A DNA stretch of 64,000 nt from Jeongeupia sp. USM3 (GTDB taxonomy: Bacteria > Pseudomonadota > Gammaproteobacteria > Burkholderiales > Chitinibacteraceae), in assembly GCF_001808185.1 (NCBI RefSeq), contig NZ_CP017668.1:2604001-2668000 (forward strand). The letters run 5' to 3'. The first letter of the stretch is position 1. The number at the start of each line of letters is the position of its first letter. The position numbers and the translations under genes were made by a program. Shown here piece by piece: positions 1 to 8,537 of the stretch. The notes under the pieces were generated by a model, which was given only the letters and a program-made list of their open reading frames with translations, was not told where the DNA came from and searched no databases.

Positions 1-600
1 GAGGAAGGAGATTTCGACCTCGGCGATGCCGCCGTAGCTCTGCGGGCGGAATTCGAGTTCCTGATAGCAGCCGCTCTGGCTGTTGGCGACGTGGGTGCGC
101 AGGTAGCCGGCTTCGACGTCGGCGCGTACCAGCGCGTAGCCGAGCGCGCCCATGGCGGCAATCACGCACTGCATGGCCTCGGTCGGTTCGACCTGCAGCG
201 GGTCGCGGTCGGAGGCGTCGATGGCGCTGGCGATGGCCAGCCGGGTTTCGATCCACACCTTGGTGCGGTTGTCGCGGCACGGTAGTGCAGTCACCGGGGT
301 TTCGTCGGGCAGCTTGCTGTTGAGCGGGATCGTCATCGTCTCGCCGGCGCGCAGCACGAAGCGCTCGTTCAGCGGCCAGTGCGCCAGCACGTGCGCGGTG
401 GTGTATTCGCCGTTGTCGGTCTCGACCTCGGCTTCGGTGCACAGCACCAGCTGCAGTCCTTCGATGATCTGGTCGACCGCGCCGCCCTTGAGCACAACTT
501 CGCCGAGCAGCATGCCGCCCGGTACGAGCCGGGACCGGACGATGCGGGTATCGACCTGGGCGCCGCCGATGCCGGCAGCGGCTAACAGACTACGAAACAT
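1..600 (-). CDS. Spo0M-like (sporulation-control family) protein, 3' end cut by window edge
   Basis: The first 200 codons of a minus-strand gene are present and the frame is still open at base 1. The start is ATG at 598-600, with an AGGAGT ribosome site at 606-611. The N-terminus reads MFRSLLAAAGIGGAQVDTRI and is followed by GGMLLGEVVLKGGAVDQIIE. This matches the arrestin-like Spo0M family, which typically opens with a short helix, then a G-A-x-V-D-T motif and a G-E-x-x-x-G-x-V strand. Spo0M is a cytoplasmic regulator described in Bacillus; the role of proteobacterial homologues is unclear. Later text (near residues 145-195) fits the second arrestin-like sandwich. It is transcribed divergently from the GH18-like gene. 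Confidence 0.75.
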   Translation of the reverse strand, partial: MFRSLLAAAGIGGAQVDTRIVRSRLVPGGMLLGEVVLKGGAVDQIIEGLQLVLCTEAEVETDNGEYTTAHVLAHWPLNERFVLRAGETMTIPLNSKLPDETPVTALPCRDNRTKVWIETRLAIASAIDASDRDPLQVEPTEAMQCVIAAMGALGYALVRADVEAGYLRTHVANSQSGCYQELEFRPQSYGGIAEVEISFL

Positions 601-1001
601 GGACTACTCCTGCGTGGATGGGTGAGGGCCGGCGGTCCGGCAGTGGCGGGGCGGGGTGGTGCTGATCGCCGCTTCGCCTGCATCAGAGTGCGGCGGCGCG
701 CCGCAGTTCCGCGCGGCCGCGCCGGCGCAACCGGCAGGGTGCGGCTTGCCGGGCTGCGGGCCGGCGATGGGCTGGCAGTGCGCGGCCAATACTCCGTTAA
801 TCGCCACTGATCGCCGATAAATGGCGATACTTGGCCGAAATTGTCCGGAATTGGCCGGGGTGTTTCCCGGCTTGCCCTGTCGCGGCCCCGTTGCCACCGG
901 CCGATGAATAATGACTTCGTCATTGTCGCCGGCCTTGCACAAGGCTGCGGCCGTGACGGCGGACGTCGTCCGTCTCCATCATTCCGGAGGAGTCAAAAAC
1001 A
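601..1001. other. Divergent intergenic region with nested inverted repeats
   Basis: This 401-bp gap separates the divergent Spo0M-like and GH18-like genes and should hold both promoters. I see no gene in it. Two nested dyads are visible: TCGCCA (801-806) with TGGCGA (822-827), and ATCGCC (810-815) with GGCGAT (823-828). They could be an operator, but no regulator can be named. Confidence 0.35.
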
Positions 1002-2204
1002 ATGCAGATTCGCAAACTGGTGCTCGGCTGGCTGCTCGGCGCCACCGCAGTCCTTCCCGCGCTGGCGGGCGCGCACGATCGCGACGACGACGAGCGCGAC
1101 CGGTCGCGGCTGGAGGTCGCCGCCTACATCCGTACCTGGCCGATGCCCGACGGCCGCCACTGGCGCGCCGACGACATCGACGGCAAGGCGATCACCCAGC
1201 TCAACATCGCCTTCGGCGCGCTGCGCAACGGCGGTGAGGTCTATGTGCCCGCCACCGAGCCGGGCACCGGCGCCGACGGCAAGCCGCTGCCGGTGTTCAA
1301 GCACCTGTGGCAGGAAGTCGCCAAGCTGCAACGGCGCCACCCGCGGCTGAAGGTCAACCTGTCGATCGGCGGCTACGGCGCCGACGGCTTTTCGCAGATG
1401 GCGATGACGGCCGAGGGGCGCAAGCGTTTTGTCGACAGCGCCGTGGCGCTGGTCGAGCGGCACAGGCTGTCGGGGCTCGGCATCGAGTGGCAGTATCCGG
1501 TCGGGCCGGACTGGGGCCAGCCGATCGGCAGCGATCCGAAGGACCGCGACAACTACCCGCTGCTGATCGAGGAAACCCGCGCCGCGCTCGACGCGCTGTC
1601 AGCGAAAACGCACCGGCGTTACCAGCTGACCAGCGCCGTGCCGGCCGGCCCGTGGTTCGTGCAGAAGAACGACCTGACCCGCGTTGCGCGCAGCGTCGAT
1701 TACTTCACCGTCACCGCCTACGGTGCGTACGGCAGCTGGACCGCGACCACCGGCCACTTCTCCAACCTGTTCCAGCGCCCCGACGATCCGGGCCACGGCG
1801 GCTGGAGTTCGGATCAGGCAATGCGCGTCTACACCGACGCCGGCATCGCGCCGGCCAAGCTCTTGATGGGCGTGCCGTTCTACGGCCCGGTCTGGACCGG
1901 CGTCGGCAGCGCGCAGAACGGCCTGTTCCAGAAGGCCAAGGCCGCCGCGCCCGATGCGTCATGGAGCGACATCAAGGCCCATTACCTGAACAGGGACGGC
2001 TACGTGCGCTACTGGGACAACGTTGCCCGCTCGCCGTGGCTGTACAACGGCGATACCGTCGTCAGCTACGAGGATCCGCACAGCCTGCGCGAGAAGGTGC
2101 GCTATCTGAAGGCGCAACGGCTCGGCGGGCTGACGGTGTGGGAATACGCGCATGATCCGCAGCGCGAACTGCTCGGGGCGATCAACGACGAAATCCGCGA
2201 CTGA
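1002..2204 (+). CDS. Secreted GH18-fold protein with substituted catalytic motif (putative chitin-binding pseudo-chitinase)
   Basis: 400 residues; start ATG follows GGAGGAG at short spacing. A signal peptide covers about residues 1-24, followed by an acidic, Asp/Arg-rich stretch. The GH18 TIM-barrel landmarks are present: SIGGYG at 121-126, a G-x-P-x-Y-G segment near 288-293 and the late barrel Trp in GLTVWEYAHD. The catalytic DxxDxDxE motif is replaced by SGLGIEWQ at 157-164: the three Asp are Ser157, Gly160 and Glu162, and the proton donor Glu is Gln164. The MxYD motif is also altered (TAYG, 238-241). Family knowledge says the Glu is essential, so the protein is probably a chitin/chito-oligosaccharide binder rather than a hydrolase. 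The rest of the fold looks intact, so it is not a decaying pseudogene. Confidence 0.85.
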   Translation: MQIRKLVLGWLLGATAVLPALAGAHDRDDDERDRSRLEVAAYIRTWPMPDGRHWRADDIDGKAITQLNIAFGALRNGGEVYVPATEPGTGADGKPLPVFKHLWQEVAKLQRRHPRLKVNLSIGGYGADGFSQMAMTAEGRKRFVDSAVALVERHRLSGLGIEWQYPVGPDWGQPIGSDPKDRDNYPLLIEETRAALDALSAKTHRRYQLTSAVPAGPWFVQKNDLTRVARSVDYFTVTAYGAYGSWTATTGHFSNLFQRPDDPGHGGWSSDQAMRVYTDAGIAPAKLLMGVPFYGPVWTGVGSAQNGLFQKAKAAAPDASWSDIKAHYLNRDGYVRYWDNVARSPWLYNGDTVVSYEDPHSLREKVRYLKAQRLGGLTVWEYAHDPQRELLGAINDEIRD

Positions 2205-2237
2205 GTACCGCCGGGAGCGGGGCGCTGCCTGCCGGAG

Positions 2238-3431
2238 TCAGGCCGGCAGCGGCAGTGCCTTCAACTGGTTCCGCCCGGCGCCTTTTGCCGAGTACAGCGC
2301 CATGTCCGCGCGGTGGTACGCCTGGGTGAAGCCTTCGCCCGCGTGCAGCGGCGTCAGTCCGCCGCTCAGGCCGATGGCGCTGCCGGGGGTGGGAAGCTGC
2401 TTGACCTGCTCGCGCAGCCGGTTGGCGACGAGCTCGGCGGCGGGCAGGTCGCAGTTGTAGAACAGCACGGCGAATTCGTCGCCGCCGAGCCGGCCGACGA
2501 GGTCGCCGTCGCGCACGGCGGCGTGGGTGAGCTGGCCGATCTGCCGGAGCAGCGCGTCGCCGGCCTGGTGGCCGTGGTTGTCGTTGATCTGCTTGAAATG
2601 GTCGATGTCGAACAGCAGCAGCGTGATCGGGCTGCCGGCGCGGGCGGCATTGGCCTGCAGCAGCGGCACGCTGGATTCGAAGTGGTCGCGGCTGGCCACG
2701 CCGGTCAGCCAGTCGGTGTTGGCGCGTTCCTCCAGCCTGGCCTGGGTGGCGAGCAGCTCGGTTTCGATCCGGGTGTGCACCAGCATCAGCGCCGCGCAGG
2801 TGCGGCAGAAACCGGCAAAGATCGAGGTGATGTTCAGCAGCGCCAGCGCGGTGTCGTGCTGGATGTCGAAATTGCCGCCGAGCTGCGGGGCGAGCACGAT
2901 CAGCCGGGCGAGCAGCGCGACGGCCACCAGCAGCACGCTGGCGAGCATCAGGTCGATCGGCAGCCGCATCGCGCCGGCGCGCGGCATGCGCACGACGTAA
3001 TGCAGCGCAAAGGACACCTGCAGCAGCAGCCCGCCGGAGAACCACATGGCGCGGTCGGCGGTCCCCCATCCGGCCATCAGTCCGGCCAGCCAGCCCAGAT
3101 AGACGACGGCGGCGAGCCCCCAGCTGCGGAGCAGCGCGCGGCGGGTCTGGTGGCCGAGAAAGGTGCGCAGCCCGGTTTCGATCATCGGCACGCTGAAGAT
3201 CAGGCAGGTGTTGGCAATGAACAGCATGCCGAAGCCGGGCACCCAGGCGCGGGCGATGGCGGCGAGCTGGCCGGTGGCGACCAGCGCTTCGCACGCGACC
3301 CACCAGCCGAAGCCGGGCCCGGTGCGGCGGTTGCGCCAGAACAGCAGCAGTACGCCGGCCATCATGGCGTGGCAGAAGCCGGCGAACAGCAGCGTGGTGG
3401 CAACGTCGAGGGTGGCGTGATGCAAGATCAA
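2238..3431 (-). CDS. Membrane-anchored diguanylate cyclase (GGDEF)
   Basis: 397 residues. The N-terminal about 220 residues form several hydrophobic segments (roughly six or seven membrane helices) with no recognisable ligand motif. They are followed by a short helical linker and a GGDEF domain. The active-site motif GGDEF is intact at 316-320 and the inhibitory I-site RDGD sits at 307-310, five residues upstream, so c-di-GMP synthesis with product inhibition is expected. The start is uncertain: the longest frame begins with TTG at 3431, a second TTG lies two codons later, and neither has a clear Shine-Dalgarno sequence. The gene converges on the GH18-like gene, 33 bp away. Confidence 0.85.
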   Translation of the reverse strand: MILHHATLDVATTLLFAGFCHAMMAGVLLLFWRNRRTGPGFGWWVACEALVATGQLAAIARAWVPGFGMLFIANTCLIFSVPMIETGLRTFLGHQTRRALLRSWGLAAVVYLGWLAGLMAGWGTADRAMWFSGGLLLQVSFALHYVVRMPRAGAMRLPIDLMLASVLLVAVALLARLIVLAPQLGGNFDIQHDTALALLNITSIFAGFCRTCAALMLVHTRIETELLATQARLEERANTDWLTGVASRDHFESSVPLLQANAARAGSPITLLLFDIDHFKQINDNHGHQAGDALLRQIGQLTHAAVRDGDLVGRLGGDEFAVLFYNCDLPAAELVANRLREQVKQLPTPGSAIGLSGGLTPLHAGEGFTQAYHRADMALYSAKGAGRNQLKALPLPA

Positions 3432-3866
3432 AAGACAGATTTTTGTAATGTGAACATAAAAAGATACAGCTACTTCGTTCCCTTGTCGTTACGCATGCAG
3501 TAGGCAATGCGGCGCTGCCGGTGCATTCATTGCCTTGATTGCGCGATGCATTTTGCATATTTCCGCTTTGATGGCATCGCAGCCTGCGCCGGGGCCGCCG
3601 TCAGCTTGGCGTTCTGTGCCGGTCTTGCGGGGCGCGATGCTGACGGCAATGGCGGGCAAGTCAGCTGGCCGACAATGTTGCTTAGGGTTTTTACTTATGC
3701 GAAGGCGTTGTGTCGCCGCGACGGATGCAGGCGCCGGTGGCCTGCCGGGGCACGCAAGGGGCCGCGGCCTTTGCCACGCTTGCCCAGCCTGCCCGGCAGG
3801 GCAAAGCCGGCAAAGCGTGCCCGGCGCCGCGGTGCGACGATCCGGGCTCTACCAAAGGAGAACACA
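3432..3866. other. Gene-free region: A+T-rich promoter zone plus long imperfect hairpin
   Basis: 435 bp between the divergent diguanylate cyclase and the small protein at 3867. Bases 3432-3510 are conspicuously A+T-rich and probably carry the cyclase promoter. Bases 3774-3819 form a long imperfect inverted repeat (CACGCTTGCC against GGCAAAGCGTG, with an inner GCCTGCC/GGCAGG arm) ending about 35 bp before the ribosome site of the next gene. It could be a leader structure or a terminator. No convincing ORF is seen. Confidence 0.3.
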
Positions 3867-4205
3867 ATGAGCACATTGATCGGAACGTGGGAGCTGGTGT
3901 CGGGCGAGTGCATGGAAGGCGACAAGCTGCACGTCTACGACGCCGGGCTGACCTCGCGCAAGGTCATCAACGCGACGCATTTTTCGTTCATCAGCAGCCA
4001 GAACGGCGCCTTCTGGGCGGCGGGCAGCGGCGCCTACCGGGTCGAAGGCGATCTGTATACCGAAACGCCCGATATCGGCAGCTATGTGAACGGGCAGGTG
4101 CGCGACTACGTGTTCCGCCATCGGGTCGACGGCGACGAGTGGCGCAACGAGCGCTGGGAGAACGGCGTGCGCGCCGAGCTCGAAATCTGGCGTCGCGTCG
4201 GCTGA
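3867..4205 (+). CDS. Small conserved hypothetical protein, lipocalin-like strand pattern
   Basis: 112 residues starting at ATG 3867, preceded by AAAGGAG at 3854-3860; the frame is open further upstream but without another good ribosome site. The opening MSTLIGTWELVSGE resembles small lipocalin-like/DUF4488-type proteins, where G-T-W-x-L-x-S begins the first beta strand. Alternating strands continue to the C-terminal ELEIWRR. There is no signal peptide or membrane segment, so it is probably cytoplasmic. Function is unknown; a small beta-barrel binding a hydrophobic ligand is possible but unproven. It converges on the PAS chemoreceptor gene, with a strong hairpin between them. Confidence 0.6.
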   Translation: MSTLIGTWELVSGECMEGDKLHVYDAGLTSRKVINATHFSFISSQNGAFWAAGSGAYRVEGDLYTETPDIGSYVNGQVRDYVFRHRVDGDEWRNERWENGVRAELEIWRRVG

Positions 4206-4209
4206 GCGT

Positions 4210-4250
4210 GCCGGCAGCCAACGCCCCGGGCGGGGCGTGTCGCTGCCGGC
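4210..4250. terminator. Hairpin between convergent genes
   Basis: GCCGGCAGC (4210-4218) pairs with GCTGCCGGC (4242-4250), with an inner ACGCCCC/GGGGCGT arm. There is no T-tract, so it is at best a weak or Rho-assisted terminator. Confidence 0.45.
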
Positions 4251-4256
4251 CCGATG

Positions 4257-5588
4257 TCAGCCCCGGGCCTGCTTGAACGCGGCCACGGCCGAGAAGGTGT
4301 TGATCACGTCGGCGACCTGCCGGCTGCTGTCGCGGATGCGGTCGATCGCCACGCCGGCGTTGTTCGCATGCTCGACGCCCTGTTCGGCCTGCCTGAGCAT
4401 CTGGTTGACGCCGGTGATCGCCGAGGTGGTGCCGCCGCGGATCACCTCGATCATCGCCGAGATTTCCGCCGTTGACGCCGAGGTGCGCTCGGCCAGCTTG
4501 CGCACCTCGTCGGCGACGACGGCAAAGCCGCGCCCCTGCTCGCCGGCACGCGCGGCCTCGATCGCCGCGTTCAGCGCCAGCAGATTGGTCTGGTCGGCGA
4601 TTTCCTTGATCGTGTTGACGATCGACGAGATGCTGGCCGACTGGGTGCCGAGGTTCTCGATCAGCTGGGCCGAGTTGCGGGCGCTGTCGGCGATGTGGCG
4701 CATTTCCGCCGCGGCGGTCTCGATCACGCCGGCCCCCTGTTGCGAGACCTGGTCGGTCTGCTCGGACAGCCGGTAAGCCTCCTTGATGTGCTCGATATCG
4801 CTGCGGATGCCCAGTTCGCGCTCGGTGACGTCGGTGGCGAACTTGATCACCTTGTAGAGCTTGCCGTCGGCGTCGAACATCGGGTTGTACGACGCTTCGA
4901 GCCAGATCACCTTGCCCTGCGCGCCGCGGCGCTCGAAATGGCCGGCGATGAACTCGCCCTGGTTGAGCCGGCGCCAGAACTGCATGTACTCGCCGCTGTT
5001 GGCGTAGCTCTCTTCGCACAGCACCCGGTGGTGCTTGCCGCGGAGCCAGTCGAGCGGATAGCCGACGGTGCGCACGAGGTTCTCGTTGGCATCGACGATG
5101 ATGCCTTCCGGCGTGAATTCGATCACCGCCATCGAGCGGTTGAGCGCATTGACCTCGTTCTCCTGCTCCTGCGCCAGCCTGATCCGTTCGCTGATGTCCT
5201 GGGCGAACTTGATCACCTTGACCAGTCGCCCGTCCGGGCCGAAGACCGGGTTGTACGACGCCTCGAGCCAGACCGGCTGGCCGCCGTTGCGGACACGCCG
5301 GAACTGGCCGGAGACGAACTCGCCGCGCTGCAGCTTCTGCCAGAACGCCGCGTATTCGGCGCTGCCGGCAAGTTGCGCCGAACAGAAGATCCGGTGGTGC
5401 TTGCCGACGATCTCGTCGAGCCGGTAGCCGACGGTGGCGAGAAAGTTGGCGTTGGCGTCGACGATGGTGCCGTCTGGGCGGAATTCGATCGTCGCCATCG
5501 ACTTGCCGAGTGCTTCGAGCACCGAGCGTTGCGTGGTAATGGTTTGCTGCTGTTCGGCCAGTTGCCGCTTGATCGCTTGATTGAACAT
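4257..5588 (-). CDS. Soluble PAS-PAS methyl-accepting chemotaxis protein (BdlA-like)
   Basis: 443 residues from ATG 5588, with GGAG eight bases upstream. Two PAS domains occupy about residues 20-140 and 145-265. Both share the pattern E-F-x-P-x-G-x-I-V-D-A-N followed by H-H-R and the closing W-L-E-A-S-Y-N-P core, so they look like a tandem duplication. A coiled signalling domain follows, with the MCP hairpin-tip segment GRGFAVVADEVRKLAERT. There is no transmembrane segment. This architecture matches BdlA of Pseudomonas aeruginosa, which links chemosensory signalling to biofilm dispersal, and soluble Aer-like receptors; PAS ligands are often heme or FAD. The diguanylate cyclase nearby fits a motility/biofilm theme, but shared function is inference. 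Confidence 0.85.
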   Translation of the reverse strand: MFNQAIKRQLAEQQQTITTQRSVLEALGKSMATIEFRPDGTIVDANANFLATVGYRLDEIVGKHHRIFCSAQLAGSAEYAAFWQKLQRGEFVSGQFRRVRNGGQPVWLEASYNPVFGPDGRLVKVIKFAQDISERIRLAQEQENEVNALNRSMAVIEFTPEGIIVDANENLVRTVGYPLDWLRGKHHRVLCEESYANSGEYMQFWRRLNQGEFIAGHFERRGAQGKVIWLEASYNPMFDADGKLYKVIKFATDVTERELGIRSDIEHIKEAYRLSEQTDQVSQQGAGVIETAAAEMRHIADSARNSAQLIENLGTQSASISSIVNTIKEIADQTNLLALNAAIEAARAGEQGRGFAVVADEVRKLAERTSASTAEISAMIEVIRGGTTSAITGVNQMLRQAEQGVEHANNAGVAIDRIRDSSRQVADVINTFSAVAAFKQARG

Positions 5589-5757
5589 GCTGTCATCTCC
5601 GCCGCGCCTTTTGATTGGAAATCGCCCGGGACATGGATGCGGGTGCCGGCGCGTCGATCTGCGCATCCCACCATCAAGTTAGAGCAGGGGCTTGCAGGCG
5701 ACAAAGCAGCAAATCATGGCATTGACAGTAAGTTCCTGGTGTGCCGACAGGCGGTAT

Positions 5758-6666
5758 TCAGCCAGAGACGAGCGCAAGCTTGCGCCGGCTTTCGAAGCGG
5801 CGCGCCTCGCCGCTGACCGGGTCGGTGAAGGCGATCGAGCGTGCCAGCAGCTGCAGCGGCCGGCTGAAGTCGTCGCCCTTGTCGGGCAGGGGCTGCGGAT
5901 ACCACGGGTCGTCGCGGATCGGGATGCCCAGCGCGTTCAGGTGCGCGCGCAGCTGGTGCTTCTTGCCGGTGGCCGGCTCGAGCCGGTAGCGGCCCCAGCC
6001 GCCGCTATGCTCGAGCAGCACGATCCGCGTTTCGCTGTTCGGCTCGCCGTCGACCTCGTGCATGGTGAAGTTTTCCGGGCGCTCGGCCAGCCGGCTGCGG
6101 TGGATGCGCGGCAGGGCCAGATCGGCGCGGTGCGGGGCGATAGCCTCGTAGATCTTGCAAATCCGGCGCTCGGCAAACAGCTTCTGGTAGCTGCCGCGGT
6201 GCGCGGGCGAGGCGCAGAACAGCATCACGCCGGCGGTTTCGCGGTCGAGCCGGTGCACCGGCGCGAGATCGGGCAGGTCGAGGCTGGCGCGCAGGCGCGT
6301 CAGCAGCGTTTCCGTCAGGTGCCGGCCGGCCGGAATGCAGGCGAGAAAGTGCGGCTTGTCGGCGACGACGAGGTGCTCGTCGCGGTAGAGCACCGGCGCG
6401 TCGAACGGCACCGGCGTCTCCGCCGGCACTTCGCGGTAGTACCAGATGCGCGTGTACGGCCGGTACGCGCTGGCGAGCGTGAACGGCGTGCCGGCGGCGT
6501 CGACCAGCGCACCGCGCTGCAGCCGGTCCAGCCATTGCGCCTCGGGAACATGCGGAAAGCGCGCGATCAGGAACGACAGCAGGTCGGGCCAGTCGCCCGC
6601 GGGCAGTTCGAGGAAGCTTGGCGCGATGCCGTCGCGCAGCGGCAGGGGGGCGATTCGTCGGGACAT
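5758..6666 (-). CDS. RluA-family pseudouridine synthase
   Basis: 302 residues. The catalytic segment HRLDRETAG is present near residue 140; its Asp is the nucleophile of RluA-type enzymes that isomerise uridine in rRNA or tRNA. An N-terminal region of about 80 residues precedes the catalytic domain but lacks a clear S4 motif. Further family landmarks are the K-x-Y segment (KIYEAI) and GKKHQLRAHL. The exact RNA target cannot be assigned; TruC/RluA-like tRNA or 23S rRNA modification is plausible. The gene lies upstream of the PAS chemoreceptor on the same strand, 169 bp away, and diverges from the DsbA-like gene. Confidence 0.85.
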   Translation of the reverse strand: MSRRIAPLPLRDGIAPSFLELPAGDWPDLLSFLIARFPHVPEAQWLDRLQRGALVDAAGTPFTLASAYRPYTRIWYYREVPAETPVPFDAPVLYRDEHLVVADKPHFLACIPAGRHLTETLLTRLRASLDLPDLAPVHRLDRETAGVMLFCASPAHRGSYQKLFAERRICKIYEAIAPHRADLALPRIHRSRLAERPENFTMHEVDGEPNSETRIVLLEHSGGWGRYRLEPATGKKHQLRAHLNALGIPIRDDPWYPQPLPDKGDDFSRPLQLLARSIAFTDPVSGEARRFESRRKLALVSG

Positions 6667-6784
6667 GATGGGGGTGCTCGGACAGCCGCCCAGTGTAAGG
6701 CCACGGACGCGGGCTTGCTTGATTCCGCGCCGGCCGGCCGCACCTTGTTCGGATCAGAGACCCCGGCCCGGCAGGACACAGACC

Positions 6785-7441
6785 ATGATCACCACGCTGA
6801 AAATCGATTTCGTTTCCGATGTCTCGTGCCCGTGGTGCGCGGTCGGGCTGGCGTCGCTGCTCGAGGCTGCCGGCCAGGTCCGCGACGCCGTGGCGCTGGA
6901 CCTGCGCTTTCATCCGTTCGAGCTGAACCCGCAGCTCGGCGCCGACGGCCAGGACGTGGCCGAGCACCTGATGCACAAGTACGGCATGGGGCCGGAACAG
7001 CTGGCGCAGAACCAGGAGGCGATCCGCGCCCGCGGCGCCGAGCTCGGCTTCACCTTCAATATGGGCGGGCGGCGCATCTACAACACCTTCGACGCGCACC
7101 GGCTGCTGCACTGGGCCGGCGAACAGGGCACGGCGCAGCAACTGGCGCTGAAGCGGGCGCTGTTCGCCGCGTACTTCACCGACGGCCGCAATCCGTCCGA
7201 TGCCGGAACGCTGGTGCAGCTGGCGCAATCGGCCGGGCTCGACGCCGACGAGGCGCGCGACATCCTCGCCGGCGACCGCTACGCCGACGCGGTGCGCAGC
7301 GAAGAGGCGTTCTACCAGCAGCAGGGCATTACCGCGGTACCGGCGGTGATCGTCAACGAACAGTACCTGATCTCCGGCGGCCAGCCGCCCGAGGTGTTTG
7401 CCAGGGCCTTGCGGCAGATTGCCGGCGGCGACGCTGGCTGA
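6785..7441 (+). CDS. DsbA-family (FrnE-like) thiol oxidoreductase
   Basis: 218 residues from ATG 6785. The thioredoxin-fold active site CPWC sits at residues 15-18 within DFVSDVSCPWC, and the conserved cis-Pro is in TAVPAVIVNEQ near the C-terminus. The long helical insertion with FNMGGRRIYNTFDAHRL is typical of FrnE and 2-hydroxychromene-2-carboxylate isomerase-like DsbA proteins. There is no signal peptide, so it should act in the cytoplasm, as FrnE members do. These proteins are linked to disulfide handling and oxidative stress; the substrate is unknown. The next gene starts 46 bp downstream on the same strand and may be co-transcribed. Confidence 0.85.
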   Translation: MITTLKIDFVSDVSCPWCAVGLASLLEAAGQVRDAVALDLRFHPFELNPQLGADGQDVAEHLMHKYGMGPEQLAQNQEAIRARGAELGFTFNMGGRRIYNTFDAHRLLHWAGEQGTAQQLALKRALFAAYFTDGRNPSDAGTLVQLAQSAGLDADEARDILAGDRYADAVRSEEAFYQQQGITAVPAVIVNEQYLISGGQPPEVFARALRQIAGGDAG

Positions 7442-7487
7442 CGCGCCGGCGGTACAATCGGCACTTGCCGATCCGCTACCGTCCGTT

Positions 7488-7871
7488 ATGACCGAATACC
7501 CCCAGCCGCCGGGCCTGCCCTCACCGTGCGTCGGCCGCTGCGCGCTCGATGCGAGCGGCCGGCACTGCACCGGCTGCCGCCGCACGATAGACGAAATCAC
7601 CGCGTGGACGACGCTCGACGACGCCGGTAAGGCGGCGGTATGGGCGCGGCTGCGCGGGCTGCAGGCGCCGGCCGCGCGCGCCAAGACCTGTTCGCGCTGC
7701 GGTGCCGGTTTCGGCTGCGGCACCGGCGGCGCCAACGGCGGCTGCTGGTGCGCCGACCTGCCACCGGCGATGCCGTGGCCGCCGGCGGACGATTGCCTGT
7801 GTCCGGACTGCCTGCGCGCGGCGATCGTCGATCGGGCCGCGCAACTGGGCCGGACGAGCGGTTTGTCCTGA
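7488..7871 (+). CDS. Cys-rich fusion of DUF1289 and CWC domains
   Basis: 127 residues, starting at ATG 7488. The N-terminal half carries the DUF1289 pattern SPCVGRCALDASGRHCTGC followed by I-x-x-W, as in YdhL-like small proteins. The C-terminal half is a cysteine-rich CWC module with CSRCGAGFGCG, then GGCWC and CLCPDC. That gives about thirteen cysteines in 127 residues, which suggests metal (zinc or Fe-S) binding. The role is unknown. CWC proteins often occur alone; the fusion here places two putative metal sites in one chain. It lies just downstream of the FrnE-like oxidoreductase, which hints at a thiol/metal context (inference). Confidence 0.75.
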   Translation: MTEYPQPPGLPSPCVGRCALDASGRHCTGCRRTIDEITAWTTLDDAGKAAVWARLRGLQAPAARAKTCSRCGAGFGCGTGGANGGCWCADLPPAMPWPPADDCLCPDCLRAAIVDRAAQLGRTSGLS

Positions 7872-7982
7872 CGCGCGGTGTCCGGCGTGTGGCCGGATGG
7901 CCGCGACGGTCGTACCGCAATGTCATCGGGATGTCGTCCTCGGGTAAAATGCGCGCCTTACTCAGGGCGCAAGTCGCCGACC

Positions 7983-8531
7983 ATGGACATCCCGATGAAG
8001 ACACTGCTGGTATCCGGCCTGCTGGCCGCCGCGACGAATGCGTTTGCCGCCGACAAGGCCGTCCTGCTCGAAGTGCCGGTTACCTATCACGCCGATGCGG
8101 GCGTGGTGGCCAAGGTGAAGGACGAGTGCAAGCCCGACGAGCAACTGGCGACGCGTGTCGGCGAGGTGATGAAGAAACTGAACCGCGAAGGCAGCGGCAC
8201 GGTGGCGTCGGCCGCCGAGGCGGGCGATGCATCGGTGCTGCGGCTGCAGATCACCCATGTGCTCGGCGTCGGCGGCGGGGCCTTCAGCGGGCCGAAGGCG
8301 ATCACGGTGAATGCCGAGCTGCTCGAAGGCGGCAAGGTGGTGCGGCAGACGAAGGTCAATCGCTGGTCGATCGGCGGCGTGTTCGGCGCTTTCAAGGGCA
8401 CGTGCTCGATTCTCGACCGCAGCGCCGCTGCGATCGGCAAGGATCTGGGGCGCTGGGTACGCGACCCGTCGTACCAGATCAAGGAAGAAGCGGCGCCGAA
8501 GGATGCGGAGCAGCAGGCGGCGGCACAGTAA
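7983..8531 (+). CDS. Secreted hypothetical protein
   Basis: 182 residues from ATG 7983; a second ATG at 7995 would give the tidier signal peptide MKTLLVSGLLAAATNAFA. Neither start has a strong ribosome site. After cleavage the protein begins with ADKAVLLEVPV and has two cysteines (in KDECKP and KGTCSI) that could form a periplasmic disulfide. The pattern suggests a compact alpha/beta periplasmic protein whose tail is rich in Ala, Glu and Gln. I do not recognise the family. A strong bidirectional terminator follows at once, separating it from the convergent ABC exporter. Confidence 0.6.
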   Translation: MDIPMKTLLVSGLLAAATNAFAADKAVLLEVPVTYHADAGVVAKVKDECKPDEQLATRVGEVMKKLNREGSGTVASAAEAGDASVLRLQITHVLGVGGGAFSGPKAITVNAELLEGGKVVRQTKVNRWSIGGVFGAFKGTCSILDRSAAAIGKDLGRWVRDPSYQIKEEAAPKDAEQQAAAQ

Positions 8532-8537
8532 GGCCGC

